From Flavobacterium pectinovorum (GTDB lineage: Bacteria; Bacteroidota; Bacteroidia; Flavobacteriales; Flavobacteriaceae), in contig NZ_RCZH01000019.1 in NCBI RefSeq assembly GCF_006438875.1, positions 1 through 64,000 of the forward strand: a stretch of DNA of 64,000 bases. Reading direction: 5' to 3'. Positions 35,320 to 42,257 of the stretch are shown one piece after another (the first letter of the stretch is position 1; every line of letters begins with the position of its first letter). The position numbers and the translations under genes are program-made. The notes under the pieces are model-generated. The model was not told where the DNA came from and did no database searches. It was given only the letters and a program-made list of their open reading frames with translations.

Positions 35320-35390
35320 GTGCTTTATTATTAAAAATCAGCTTTGAGATTATTACCATAATTAAATTTTTATTTTTATAGAATTGCATA

Positions 35391-35426
35391 AAAAAATCCG
35401 ATCTGTTTTCAAAAATCGGATTTTTT
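35391..35426. terminator. ATCCGATCTG hairpin between divergent genes
   Basis: AAAAAATCCGAT (35391-35402) pairs with ATCGGATTTTTT (35415-35426), with A and T runs so it could act in either direction. It is not downstream of any gene: it lies between the TPM start and the CDC-like operon start. Its sequence matches the terminator family here. Confidence 0.7.
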
Positions 35427-35522
35427 CAGCACCTCTCAAAAAAAAGCTTATTGTGTTATTTTAAAAACTTATTGCGCACGAAAACGATATAGTAAAGACG
35501 TTAATTTGAAAGAAAATTAACT

Positions 35523-36362
35523 ATGAGAAAATATTTATTTTTTATTCTTGTTAGTCTCGCTTCGTGCAGCGACGAAAAAAGTTCATCAGAAACTATTCAG
35601 CAAAATGAAGCCAATTTTGCTTTATCTAAAAATAGTGAACGAACAGTTTGGAACAATATTCAAGTAGGAGAAAGGGTAAAATTTGATGTTAAAATCAAAA
35701 ACTTCGATTCGTCTACTGATGTAGTTTATGTATTAAAACCAATAACAGCAGATGCGACTAAACATCAGCAAAACAAAATTGACTATAATTTTCAGGAAGA
35801 AGTAAAAATTCCTTCCACAAATGCATCTGTAAAAGATAGTGTCCTTACAAAAAAAACGCAAGACAGCATTATCCTTAAAAAAGCAAATTCTTCTTTTTTT
35901 GTTTCGATTTTAAAGGCGGGAAATTTTGTACAGCAATACGAGCTTCGCAAAATGCAATCGAACAAATATGTTGCGGGATCAACACAGGAAATGTTGTTTT
36001 CTGCGGTAAAAATTGACGTATATACCAGAAATGTGCAAACAGATAATTCTACTATGTTTTCAAGTTCAAAGCATAGTCGTTACTATGAATTTACTATTGA
36101 CGATGGAGATCAGACAAATGATGTCTATTTAACAGATAGTGATTCTAAACAAAACACCTATACAGCATTATACAATGGTAAAAAATACGACGGAAATATT
36201 GTTATAAATAATGTAATGACATTTAGTGAGAAAGTAAACACTGAAAAAGGCGCACAAATAGTACCTGACTGGATATTAGCTGAACTTAAAATAACACAAA
36301 AGAGAAATCATGAACCTGATAACATCATTTCATATTATAATTTGAATATTAAACAGAAATAA
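35523..36362 (+). CDS. Lipoprotein of unknown function, upstream partner of the CDC-like gene
   Basis: A 279-residue lipoprotein: the signal ends LVSLASC with cysteine at 15, then SDEK, an acidic pattern like the surface-export signal of Flavobacteriia lipoproteins. The mature part looks beta-rich with no family that I recognise; a low-complexity linker (KDSVLTKKTQDS) lies around 105-120. The C-terminal half contains YYEFTIDDGDQTNDVY and QIVPDWILAELKITQ. It is 21 nt upstream of the CDC-like gene, so both are co-transcribed. It could be a chaperone, immunity protein or second component of that system; the sequence does not say which. The nearest -7-like element (TTAATTTG, 35501-35508) has one mismatch. 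Confidence 0.75.
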   Translation: MRKYLFFILVSLASCSDEKSSSETIQQNEANFALSKNSERTVWNNIQVGERVKFDVKIKNFDSSTDVVYVLKPITADATKHQQNKIDYNFQEEVKIPSTNASVKDSVLTKKTQDSIILKKANSSFFVSILKAGNFVQQYELRKMQSNKYVAGSTQEMLFSAVKIDVYTRNVQTDNSTMFSSSKHSRYYEFTIDDGDQTNDVYLTDSDSKQNTYTALYNGKKYDGNIVINNVMTFSEKVNTEKGAQIVPDWILAELKITQKRNHEPDNIISYYNLNIKQK

Positions 36363-36383
36363 TAACTTTTAAAATAAACTAAC

Positions 36384-37547
36384 ATGAAAGACCAAATGAA
36401 AAAAAATGTAATTGTGGCTTTAGCTATTAGCGCCGCATTATTTACTTCTTGTAGTAGTGATAATAATAAAGAGGCAGATTCTGCTGCTTTAGATAAATTA
36501 CAACCTGTAGTTTTTGCAGCTAAACCGGATAATGTGCTAAGTTCTAAAAAAACCGGATTACAAGAACTAAATCCTACGACAGGTAATAATGAATATGTTT
36601 ATCTTACAGAAGTAGAAAAACAAACAACACTTTCGCCTTTGTCCATCATAAACGAGGCAAATCTAGATGTAATTTATCCCGGAAGTATTTTGCGCGGCTC
36701 CAGTTTTATGAATGCAACTTATGATCCGCTAGTACTTAAAAATTCTTTTAAGCCTGTTACTTTATCAATGTCTTTAAGAGGAGATTTATCTGTTAGTGCA
36801 CAAACGTTACCTATTCCTAGTGAAGTAAATACGGTTATAAATGGTTTAGTTAGTAAAAATAAAAATCTTATTGACTATAATGCTGTACCAACATATTATG
36901 AATATCAAAGTGATGAGATTACAACCGAAAATAGTTTTAAAAAAGCACTTGATGCGCATTTAAATGTAAACGTATTAGGTGGTTTAGTAAAGGCAAATTT
37001 TGGTTATACTCAAAATAGCGGTTCAAGCAATATCAAGTCTTATGTAATGGTAAAAGTGAGACAACGTTTGTATAGTATGACTATTGACCCAAAATATTAC
37101 CGAGACTGGATTGACGGAGATATTAATGGAAACAATTTTGGAACTCATGAACCTGTTTATGTGAGTAATGTTGATTATGGCCGTGTTGCTTATATATTAA
37201 TTGAAACTGCAAAAGATGAATCTTATAACAATATGATGGTTAAAGCGTCAGTAGGTGTGGCTTTAAAAGTTGTAGATATTGGTATAGACGTAAATTATTC
37301 TGAAGAGTTTAAAAAATTATTTGCTCAAAATAAAGTAAAGGTTATGATTGTTGGAGGACCTTTGGCTTTGGGAGGAAAAGTAAATGATTATAATAGTTTT
37401 GTGAGTTTTTTACAAGCTCCAAGTTCTTCAGATCTTGTTTCTTCATCTGCGCCAATATCATACAAAATACGTAGATTAAAAGACAATACTGAAGTAGAAG
37501 TAAAAGATATGTATACAGAACAATTTAAAGAATTAAAAGCAAATTAA
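36384..37547 (+). CDS. CDC-like (thiol-activated cytolysin family) lipoprotein lacking domain 4
   Basis: A 387-residue lipoprotein (signal ends LFTSC, C23) related to cholesterol-dependent cytolysins. Family blocks appear in order: DVIYPGSIL (95-103; YPGALL in classical toxins), PVTLSMSLRGDL (124-135), FGTHEPVYVSNVDYGRVAYI (252-271), VMIVGGPLALGGKV (320-333) and SAPISYKIRRLKD (355-367). The last corresponds to the end of domains 1-3. The protein stops there, so the cholesterol- and membrane-binding domain 4 and its Trp-rich undecapeptide are missing. Family relatives oligomerise and make pores; membrane targeting here may come from the lipid anchor, a partner or both. The second gene of its operon, with a terminator after it. 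Activity is inferred. Confidence 0.88.
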   Translation: MKDQMKKNVIVALAISAALFTSCSSDNNKEADSAALDKLQPVVFAAKPDNVLSSKKTGLQELNPTTGNNEYVYLTEVEKQTTLSPLSIINEANLDVIYPGSILRGSSFMNATYDPLVLKNSFKPVTLSMSLRGDLSVSAQTLPIPSEVNTVINGLVSKNKNLIDYNAVPTYYEYQSDEITTENSFKKALDAHLNVNVLGGLVKANFGYTQNSGSSNIKSYVMVKVRQRLYSMTIDPKYYRDWIDGDINGNNFGTHEPVYVSNVDYGRVAYILIETAKDESYNNMMVKASVGVALKVVDIGIDVNYSEEFKKLFAQNKVKVMIVGGPLALGGKVNDYNSFVSFLQAPSSSDLVSSSAPISYKIRRLKDNTEVEVKDMYTEQFKELKAN

Positions 37548-37567
37548 ACGAGTTAACATCATTATTA

Positions 37568-37602
37568 AAAATCCGATTTGTGAAAGCAGGTCGGATTTTT
37601 TT
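37568..37602 (+). terminator. Terminator of the CDC-like operon (ATCCGATTTG family)
   Basis: AATCCGA (37569-37575) pairs with TCGGATT (37591-37597), followed by a tract of seven T. It is 21 nt after the CDC-like stop. Loop sequence TTTGTGAAAGCAGG is the reverse complement, nearly exactly, of that in the other family members. Confidence 0.85.
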
Positions 37603-37645
37603 ATTTAAAAATTTCTATTATCATAAATATTGGAATTTAATAATC

Positions 37646-37841
37646 TCATTTCTGTTCTTTTTCAATAGTAATAATCAGCTTATTTTTCTTTTGTTCGATG
37701 TTTATCATTTCCCCTTCTTTAAAACCGAGTTTTTTAAGCCATTTACCCTTCAAGTGTAATTACAGGAGTTGTGGTAGCTTTATAAATTCATGCTTTGTAT
37801 TTTGTATGAATTTTTAGTTTTCTAGAATTTTTCATTGTCAT
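37646..37841 (-). pseudogene. Decayed SymE-family type I toxin gene
   Basis: On the minus strand from the ATG at 37839-37841, the frame reads MTMKNSRKLKIHTKYKA and then a TGA. It continues with IYKATTTPVITLEG, and after a one-base shift at GGG it reads GKWLKKLGFKEGEMINI and ends at TGA (37646-37648). The PVITLxGKWLxxLGFxxGxxI pattern is that of SymE-like toxins. Removing one G restores a single frame, leaving one internal stop. The gene is thus broken in two places. No plausible intact antitoxin RNA was identified. The rest of the 555-base gap between 37548 and 38102 holds the two hairpins listed separately and nothing else that I recognise. Confidence 0.7.
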
Positions 37842-38022
37842 ATAATTACTTATTCTTTTTTAGCTCGCAAGCATGAATCAAATGTCAAATAATTTTGTGA
37901 GAATGTTGTCATATTAAAAGTTGACAAGTAAGTTTTTAATAATATTTGTAATATTTTGTGTTTGAAAATCAATAATTTGTATGTTTTTTTCTAAATACAT
38001 TAAGAAATGATAGGAACATTTC

Positions 38023-38070
38023 CAATTTAAAAAATCCGATCTGTTTTCACAAATCGGATTTTTTAAATTG
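38023..38070 (-). terminator. Terminator hairpin of the HxlR-type gene
   Basis: A near-perfect extended palindrome: CAATTTAAAAAATCCGAT (38023-38040) pairs with ATCGGATTTTTTAAATTG (38053-38070). It lies about 30 nt past the HxlR stop on the minus strand. The family hairpin with T-rich right arm can act both ways. Its flank AAATTGAAAATTATAT matches that at 39755-39770. Confidence 0.75.
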
Positions 38071-38102
38071 AAAATTATATAATCTCGAGAGATACGAAGC
38101 AT

Positions 38103-38459
38103 TTATTTTAAAGGCGGATATTCTATTCCTGCTTCTTTAATAAGATCATATCCATATTTCATTATTACTTCGATTACCGGAATAGCTTTTTTTCCTTTTT
38201 CCGTGATATTGTATTCTACTTTTGGTGGTACCTCCGGATAAACGGTTCTATGAATCAATCCTTTACTTTCCAACTCTTTTAATTGACTGGTAAGCATTTT
38301 GTCTGTGATATGAGGAATGTCTTTCTTTAATTCGCTAAAGCGTAAAACATTGTTTTGTAATCTCCATAATATGGGCATTTTCCATGTGCCGCCAATATGT
38401 GCTATTGCAAATTCTATAGGAGTATAATAAAGTTTTCTGTCGTGAAAAAAATCAGGCAT
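38103..38459 (-). CDS. HxlR-family winged-helix transcriptional regulator
   Basis: A 118-residue regulator of the HxlR/MarR-like type. The family's conserved order is present: AIAHIGGTWKMPILWRL, then FSELKKDIPHITDKMLTSQLKELE (the recognition helix region), and the wing VEYNITEKGKKAIPVIEVI. HxlR proteins usually respond to thiol-reactive electrophiles and quinones. No cysteine typical of redox sensing (the HxlR N-terminal Cys) is visible, so it may use another signal. It diverges from an MFS exporter gene, which it probably controls through the palindrome between them. Confidence 0.87.
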   Translation of the reverse strand: MPDFFHDRKLYYTPIEFAIAHIGGTWKMPILWRLQNNVLRFSELKKDIPHITDKMLTSQLKELESKGLIHRTVYPEVPPKVEYNITEKGKKAIPVIEVIMKYGYDLIKEAGIEYPPLK

Positions 38460-38506
38460 TTTTCTAAGTGTTTAAAAATCAATTAACTTTCAAAAGGGTA
38501 AGTGTA

Positions 38507-38520
38507 TTACATAAATGTAA
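38507..38520. promoter_or_regulatory. Candidate operator between the HxlR-type and MFS genes
   Basis: TTACATAAATGTAA is a 14-bp palindrome (6-bp arms, 2-nt centre) in the 111-nt divergent spacer; the direct-repeat-like GTAAGT and GTAACGTATAAGTTA flank it. HxlR dimers bind such sites near their own genes. Binding has not been shown. Confidence 0.45.
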
Positions 38521-38570
38521 GTAACGTATAAGTTATTTATTACTGCTGCAAATTTGCAAAAAATAAATTT

Positions 38571-39710
38571 ATGAAACGTATACATTATCTATTAGCCTTA
38601 GGAACATTTGGAATTGGAACAACTGAATTTGGAGTAATTGGAATTTTGCCTCAAATAGCGGCCGCTTTTTCTGTTACAATTGAAAAAGCAGGACAGCTAT
38701 TGAGCTTGTTTGCTTTAATTGTAGCTGTGTCTGGTCCATTTGTAATGCTTCTAATGTCTTCAGTGAATAGAAAAAAATTGATGCTATTTGTCTTAGGTAT
38801 TTTTGCTATTTCAAACCTTCTTTCTGTTTTTGCGACTAGTTTTAATATGCTTTTAATTGCCAGAATATTGCCAGCATTTTTACATCCGGTTTTTTGGTCA
38901 ATTGCTCTTTCGATTGCTGCAAATAGCTTGTATGGTGAAACATCTTCAAAAGGAGTTGCTATTGTTTTTGGTGGATTTACAGTATCTAGCGTTATCGGAA
39001 TTCCACTGGCAACCTTAATGGCTTCGGTATTTAATTGGCAGTCTTCTTTTGTGTTATGTGCTGTTATTAATATTTTATCTTTTGTGGGAATATTGTTTTT
39101 TTTGCCTTCAATTAAAATTGCTGAAAAACAAACGGTATCCTCACAAACTAAAATTCTGAAAAAGCCTATTTTATGGATTAGTTTTACTTTATCATTTTTG
39201 ATGATTGCGGCGATGTTCTCCACTTATGGTTTTATGGCGGTTTTTTTAGCCAGAGTTACTAAAATGAACGGGACACAAATTAGCTGGATGCTTTTAATTT
39301 TTGGTTTAAGTGGTGTTGCGGGCAATTGGCTTGCAGGTTTTTTGTTAAATAAGAGTATTTTGAAAACCGCTTTTATGTTCATTATTGCTTTAATGTTAAT
39401 TCATTTGCTTTTGTATTGTTACGGTTTGTATTTTGTTCCAATGATACTATTAATTGCAATTTGGGGTTTTGTGCATACGGCAGGTTTTTTAATTAGCAAT
39501 GTGAATCTTACTTCATCAGCTCCTGAATCTCCGGAATTTGTAAACAGTATTTTTACTACTTGTGGTAATGCCGGAGTAACTTTCGGGACCATACTTGGTG
39601 GATATTTTATATCTGGTTTTTCTGTTCAAAATGTTATTTGGTCTAGTATTGGGTTACTTATAATGGCACTTCTGGTTTGGATTCTAAAAAGATTTGGCAA
39701 TTTCGAATAG
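38571..39710 (+). CDS. MFS transporter, AraJ/YdhP-type efflux
   Basis: A 379-residue inner-membrane major facilitator with about 12 helices. The start MKRIHYLLALGTFGIGTTEF and GILPQIAAAFSVTIEKAGQLLSLFALIVA match the arabinose-efflux/DHA1 group, which exports sugars, drugs or other small molecules. The loop between helices 2 and 3 (MSSVNRKKLMLFVLGIF) corresponds to the MFS motif A region in degenerate form. Divergent from the HxlR gene, which likely represses it. Followed by a bidirectional hairpin shared with lpdA. The substrate is not known. Confidence 0.88.
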   Translation: MKRIHYLLALGTFGIGTTEFGVIGILPQIAAAFSVTIEKAGQLLSLFALIVAVSGPFVMLLMSSVNRKKLMLFVLGIFAISNLLSVFATSFNMLLIARILPAFLHPVFWSIALSIAANSLYGETSSKGVAIVFGGFTVSSVIGIPLATLMASVFNWQSSFVLCAVINILSFVGILFFLPSIKIAEKQTVSSQTKILKKPILWISFTLSFLMIAAMFSTYGFMAVFLARVTKMNGTQISWMLLIFGLSGVAGNWLAGFLLNKSILKTAFMFIIALMLIHLLLYCYGLYFVPMILLIAIWGFVHTAGFLISNVNLTSSAPESPEFVNSIFTTCGNAGVTFGTILGGYFISGFSVQNVIWSSIGLLIMALLVWILKRFGNFE

Positions 39711-39721
39711 ATTAAATAAAA

Positions 39722-39753
39722 AAAATCCGACTTGCTTTCACAAATCGGATTTT
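39722..39753. terminator. Bidirectional terminator hairpin between the MFS gene and lpdA
   Basis: AAAATCCGA (39722-39730) pairs with TCGGATTTT (39745-39753); loop CTTGCTTTCACAAA is identical to that of the 33746 hairpin. A and T tracts on both sides serve the convergent MFS and lpdA genes. Confidence 0.8.
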
Positions 39754-39793
39754 TCAAATTGAAAATTATATGTAACCGTAAAACGGTTTTGTA

Positions 39794-41182
39794 TTACAAG
39801 TGAATTACTTCGCCGTAAGCATCAGCCACAGCTTCCATAACAGCCTCGCTCATTGTTGGGTGAGGGTGAATAGATTTTAAGATTTCATGACCTGTAGTTT
39901 CAAGTTTACGAGCTACAACTGCCTCAGCAATCATATCTGTAACTCCGGCACCAATCATGTGACATCCTAACCATTCACCGTATTTTGCATCAAAGATTAC
40001 TTTTACGAATCCGTCCGGAGTTCCGGCAGCTTTAGCTTTTCCTGAAGCTGAGAATGGGAATTTACCAATTTTTAATTCGTATCCTTTTTCTTTAGCTTGT
40101 TTTTCTGTTAAACCTACAGAAGCGATTTCAGGAGTTGCGTAAGTACAACCAGGAACGTTTCCGTAATCGATTGGGTCTACGTGTAAACCAGCAATTTTCT
40201 CTACACAGTTAATTCCTTCAGCAGAAGCTACGTGAGCCAAAGCTTGTCCTGGAGTAACGTCTCCAATAGCATAATATCCGGGAATGTTAGTTGCGTTGTA
40301 AGCGTTTACTAAGATTTTATCTCTGTCAACAGCGATTCCAACTTCTTCTAAACCTATGTTTTCAATGTTAGTTTTAATTCCAACTGCCGAAAGAACGATG
40401 TCAGCTTCAAGAACTTCTTCACCTTTTGCAGTTTTAACAAATGCTTTTACTCCCGCACCCGTTGTATCAATACGCTCAACAGATGAGTTAGTCATAATTT
40501 TAATTCCGGCTTTTTTCAAAGAACGCTCAAATTGTTTTGAGATATCTTCGTCTTCTACAGGAACAACGTTTGGCATAAATTCTACAATAGTAACCTCAGT
40601 TCCCATTGAGTTATAAAAGTGTGCAAACTCAACTCCAATTGCACCAGAACCTACAATAATCATAGATTTTGGTTGTGTTGGTAATGTCATTGCCTGACGG
40701 TATCCAATTACTTTTACACCATCTTGTGGTAAGTTTGGTAACTCACGAGAGCGAGCTCCGGTTGCGATGATAATATGGTCAGCGCTATATTCAGTAACTT
40801 TATTGTCTTTATCAGTAACGTCAAGTTTTTTACCTGGTTTTAGTTTTCCAAAACCTTCAATAACGTCAATTTTGTTTTTTTTCATCAAGAACTGAACTCC
40901 TTTGCTCATTCCTTCAGCAACACCACGGCTGCGTTGTACAACTGCCGGGAAATCTTTATCGAACTCAGAAACTTTCAATCCGTAGTCAGAAGCGTGTTTT
41001 AAGTAATCAAAAACCTGAGCTGATTTTAATAATGCTTTTGTTGGGATACATCCCCAGTTTAAACATACACCACCTAAGTTTTCTTTTTCAACTACAGCTA
41101 CTTTAAAGCCTAATTGTGAAGCTCTAATAGCTGTTACATATCCGCCAGGACCACTTCCTAAAACAATAACGTCGTATTTCAT
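39794..41182 (-). CDS. lpdA: Dihydrolipoyl dehydrogenase (E3)
   Basis: The E3 flavoprotein shared by 2-oxoacid dehydrogenase complexes and the glycine cleavage system: it reoxidises dihydrolipoyl groups with NAD+ using FAD and a redox disulfide. The 462-residue protein shows the FAD motif GSGPGGYVTA (from 9), the active disulfide GGVCLNWGCIPTK (C40 and C45), the NAD motif VGSGAIGVEFAHFY, and the C-terminal HPHPTMSEA with the catalytic His-Glu pair. All key residues are intact. E1 and E2 genes are not in this window. No ordinary -7 element was seen in the gap upstream. Confidence 0.96.
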   Translation of the reverse strand: MKYDVIVLGSGPGGYVTAIRASQLGFKVAVVEKENLGGVCLNWGCIPTKALLKSAQVFDYLKHASDYGLKVSEFDKDFPAVVQRSRGVAEGMSKGVQFLMKKNKIDVIEGFGKLKPGKKLDVTDKDNKVTEYSADHIIIATGARSRELPNLPQDGVKVIGYRQAMTLPTQPKSMIIVGSGAIGVEFAHFYNSMGTEVTIVEFMPNVVPVEDEDISKQFERSLKKAGIKIMTNSSVERIDTTGAGVKAFVKTAKGEEVLEADIVLSAVGIKTNIENIGLEEVGIAVDRDKILVNAYNATNIPGYYAIGDVTPGQALAHVASAEGINCVEKIAGLHVDPIDYGNVPGCTYATPEIASVGLTEKQAKEKGYELKIGKFPFSASGKAKAAGTPDGFVKVIFDAKYGEWLGCHMIGAGVTDMIAEAVVARKLETTGHEILKSIHPHPTMSEAVMEAVADAYGEVIHL

Positions 41183-41530
41183 TTTTTTGGTTTTTAGTAT
41201 TTAATATCGAAAATGAGGTTTAATTCCGAAACTCATTGATCGATTTATTCTTTTGTTATTTGTGATTGCGAATTTAAGGAATTATTTTAAAAAACACTTC
41301 AAATTTTATTTTTACCCACACCGATTTTGATCTTTTCACAGAGATGGGGCAAATTGTTAAGTGTTAATTGTGAATTATTAATTGAAAATTCAAATTTGGA
41401 AATTAAATCTGAAATTAAAATGTTTGTCAAAATACACGAAGCCGAAGGCTTTCGTATTGAAAACTCTTCGACTTCGTTTAGAATGTATGATAACATTAAT
41501 AATTTATAACTAATAATTTATAATTAAAAT
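41183..41530. other. Gene-free AT-rich spacer upstream of lpdA
   Basis: About 350 bases without a credible gene: ORFs of 60-65 codons here are low-complexity and unsupported. It contains short AT-rich inverted repeats (TAATTGAAAATTCAAATT near 41380) and a GAAGCCGAAGGCTTTCG hairpin near 41440. I see no conserved RNA. Confidence 0.5.
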
Positions 41531-42127
41531 TTAAACTTTAACATGTCCCCAGTTTTCTCCACTGGCGATTCGTCTGATTTGCATTTCGCTTACGCCAAAT
41601 TGTTTCGCGATCATTTTAAGACGTGTTTTTTGTTCCGGTCGGGCAAGAATTTTCTTGATTAACATCACTTTTGTGGTGGTTAATTTTCGTCCGTCGGCTT
41701 TTAGGTTATGTTCGATAAGGTTCTTTTTAGCCTGAATCACTCGCGGACTTTTGCGGCTGTGTTCCATCATCTCCGCTTTTGTCGCCCAACGTAGGTTTTT
41801 TTCATCATCGTTACTTCGGTTGTAATCCATATGAAGGACATAAGTTTGCTCTTCGGATGTTTTCGGAATAAAATACTGAGCAACTAACTTATATAAAAAG
41901 AGGTATTTGTTGACAATTTTGTCATCTTTTTTTACTTTAAATCTAAAAGTTGGATATCCATCACTTAGTCCGCCTTTCAGGAGACGTCCGTTTTCCATTT
42001 CATCAGTGAAGCTTATTAATCTGCCTCTGTTCGAAATGGCATATCTAAGTTGTAATGAGGCGTTTATTTCTATTTCTTTGAATTTTTCGTCTGGATAAAA
42101 TCTGTTTTGTGGCATTTTCTTTTGCAT
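41531..42127 (-). CDS. NUMOD4/HNH endonuclease-like DNA-binding protein
   Basis: I start at the ATG at 42125-42127 (198 residues): an upstream ATG (42160) would precede a TATCTTTG promoter element at 42143-42150. The N-terminal part has a NUMOD4-like stretch YAISNRGRLISFTD and GGLSDGYPTFRF. The middle YVLHMDYNRSNDDEKNLRWA resembles the HNH core of homing endonucleases, with one histidine and the asparagines kept. A C-terminal helix-turn-helix (LKMIAKQFGVSEMQIRRIASG) ends the protein. There is no intron or intein next to it. It may be an orphan nuclease or a domesticated DNA-binding protein. Whether it cuts DNA is not known. Confidence 0.72.
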   Translation of the reverse strand: MQKKMPQNRFYPDEKFKEIEINASLQLRYAISNRGRLISFTDEMENGRLLKGGLSDGYPTFRFKVKKDDKIVNKYLFLYKLVAQYFIPKTSEEQTYVLHMDYNRSNDDEKNLRWATKAEMMEHSRKSPRVIQAKKNLIEHNLKADGRKLTTTKVMLIKKILARPEQKTRLKMIAKQFGVSEMQIRRIASGENWGHVKV

Positions 42128-42142
42128 TTGAATTTTGTCTCT

Positions 42143-42150
42143 CAAAGATA
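42143..42150 (-). promoter_or_regulatory. Bacteroidota -7 promoter element for the HNH-like gene
   Basis: On the minus strand this reads TATCTTTG, an exact TAnnTTTG match 15 nt before the ATG at 42127. It places the start of transcription downstream of the alternative ATG at 42160 and decides the start. Confidence 0.5.
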
Positions 42151-42257
42151 AAAAATTCAAAAACCATAGTAGTTATATAATTTCGCTCAGATATTACATT
42201 TATGATTCCTATAACGCTAATTTAACTTTTTTAAGAAATTTTTTAGCATTTGAAAAT

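Noticed and set aside
37914..38102. 62-residue minus-strand ORF overlapping the 38023 hairpin
   Set aside because: It runs through the terminator palindrome, is low-complexity and has no family match; it directly abuts the HxlR gene stop, so it is more likely chance.
38651..39223. 190-residue minus-strand ORF inside the MFS transporter
   Set aside because: Antisense to a strongly supported transporter; no recognised family.
41299..41509. Short ORFs on both strands in the lpdA upstream spacer
   Set aside because: Overlapping each other in AT-rich repeats, without recognisable protein features.
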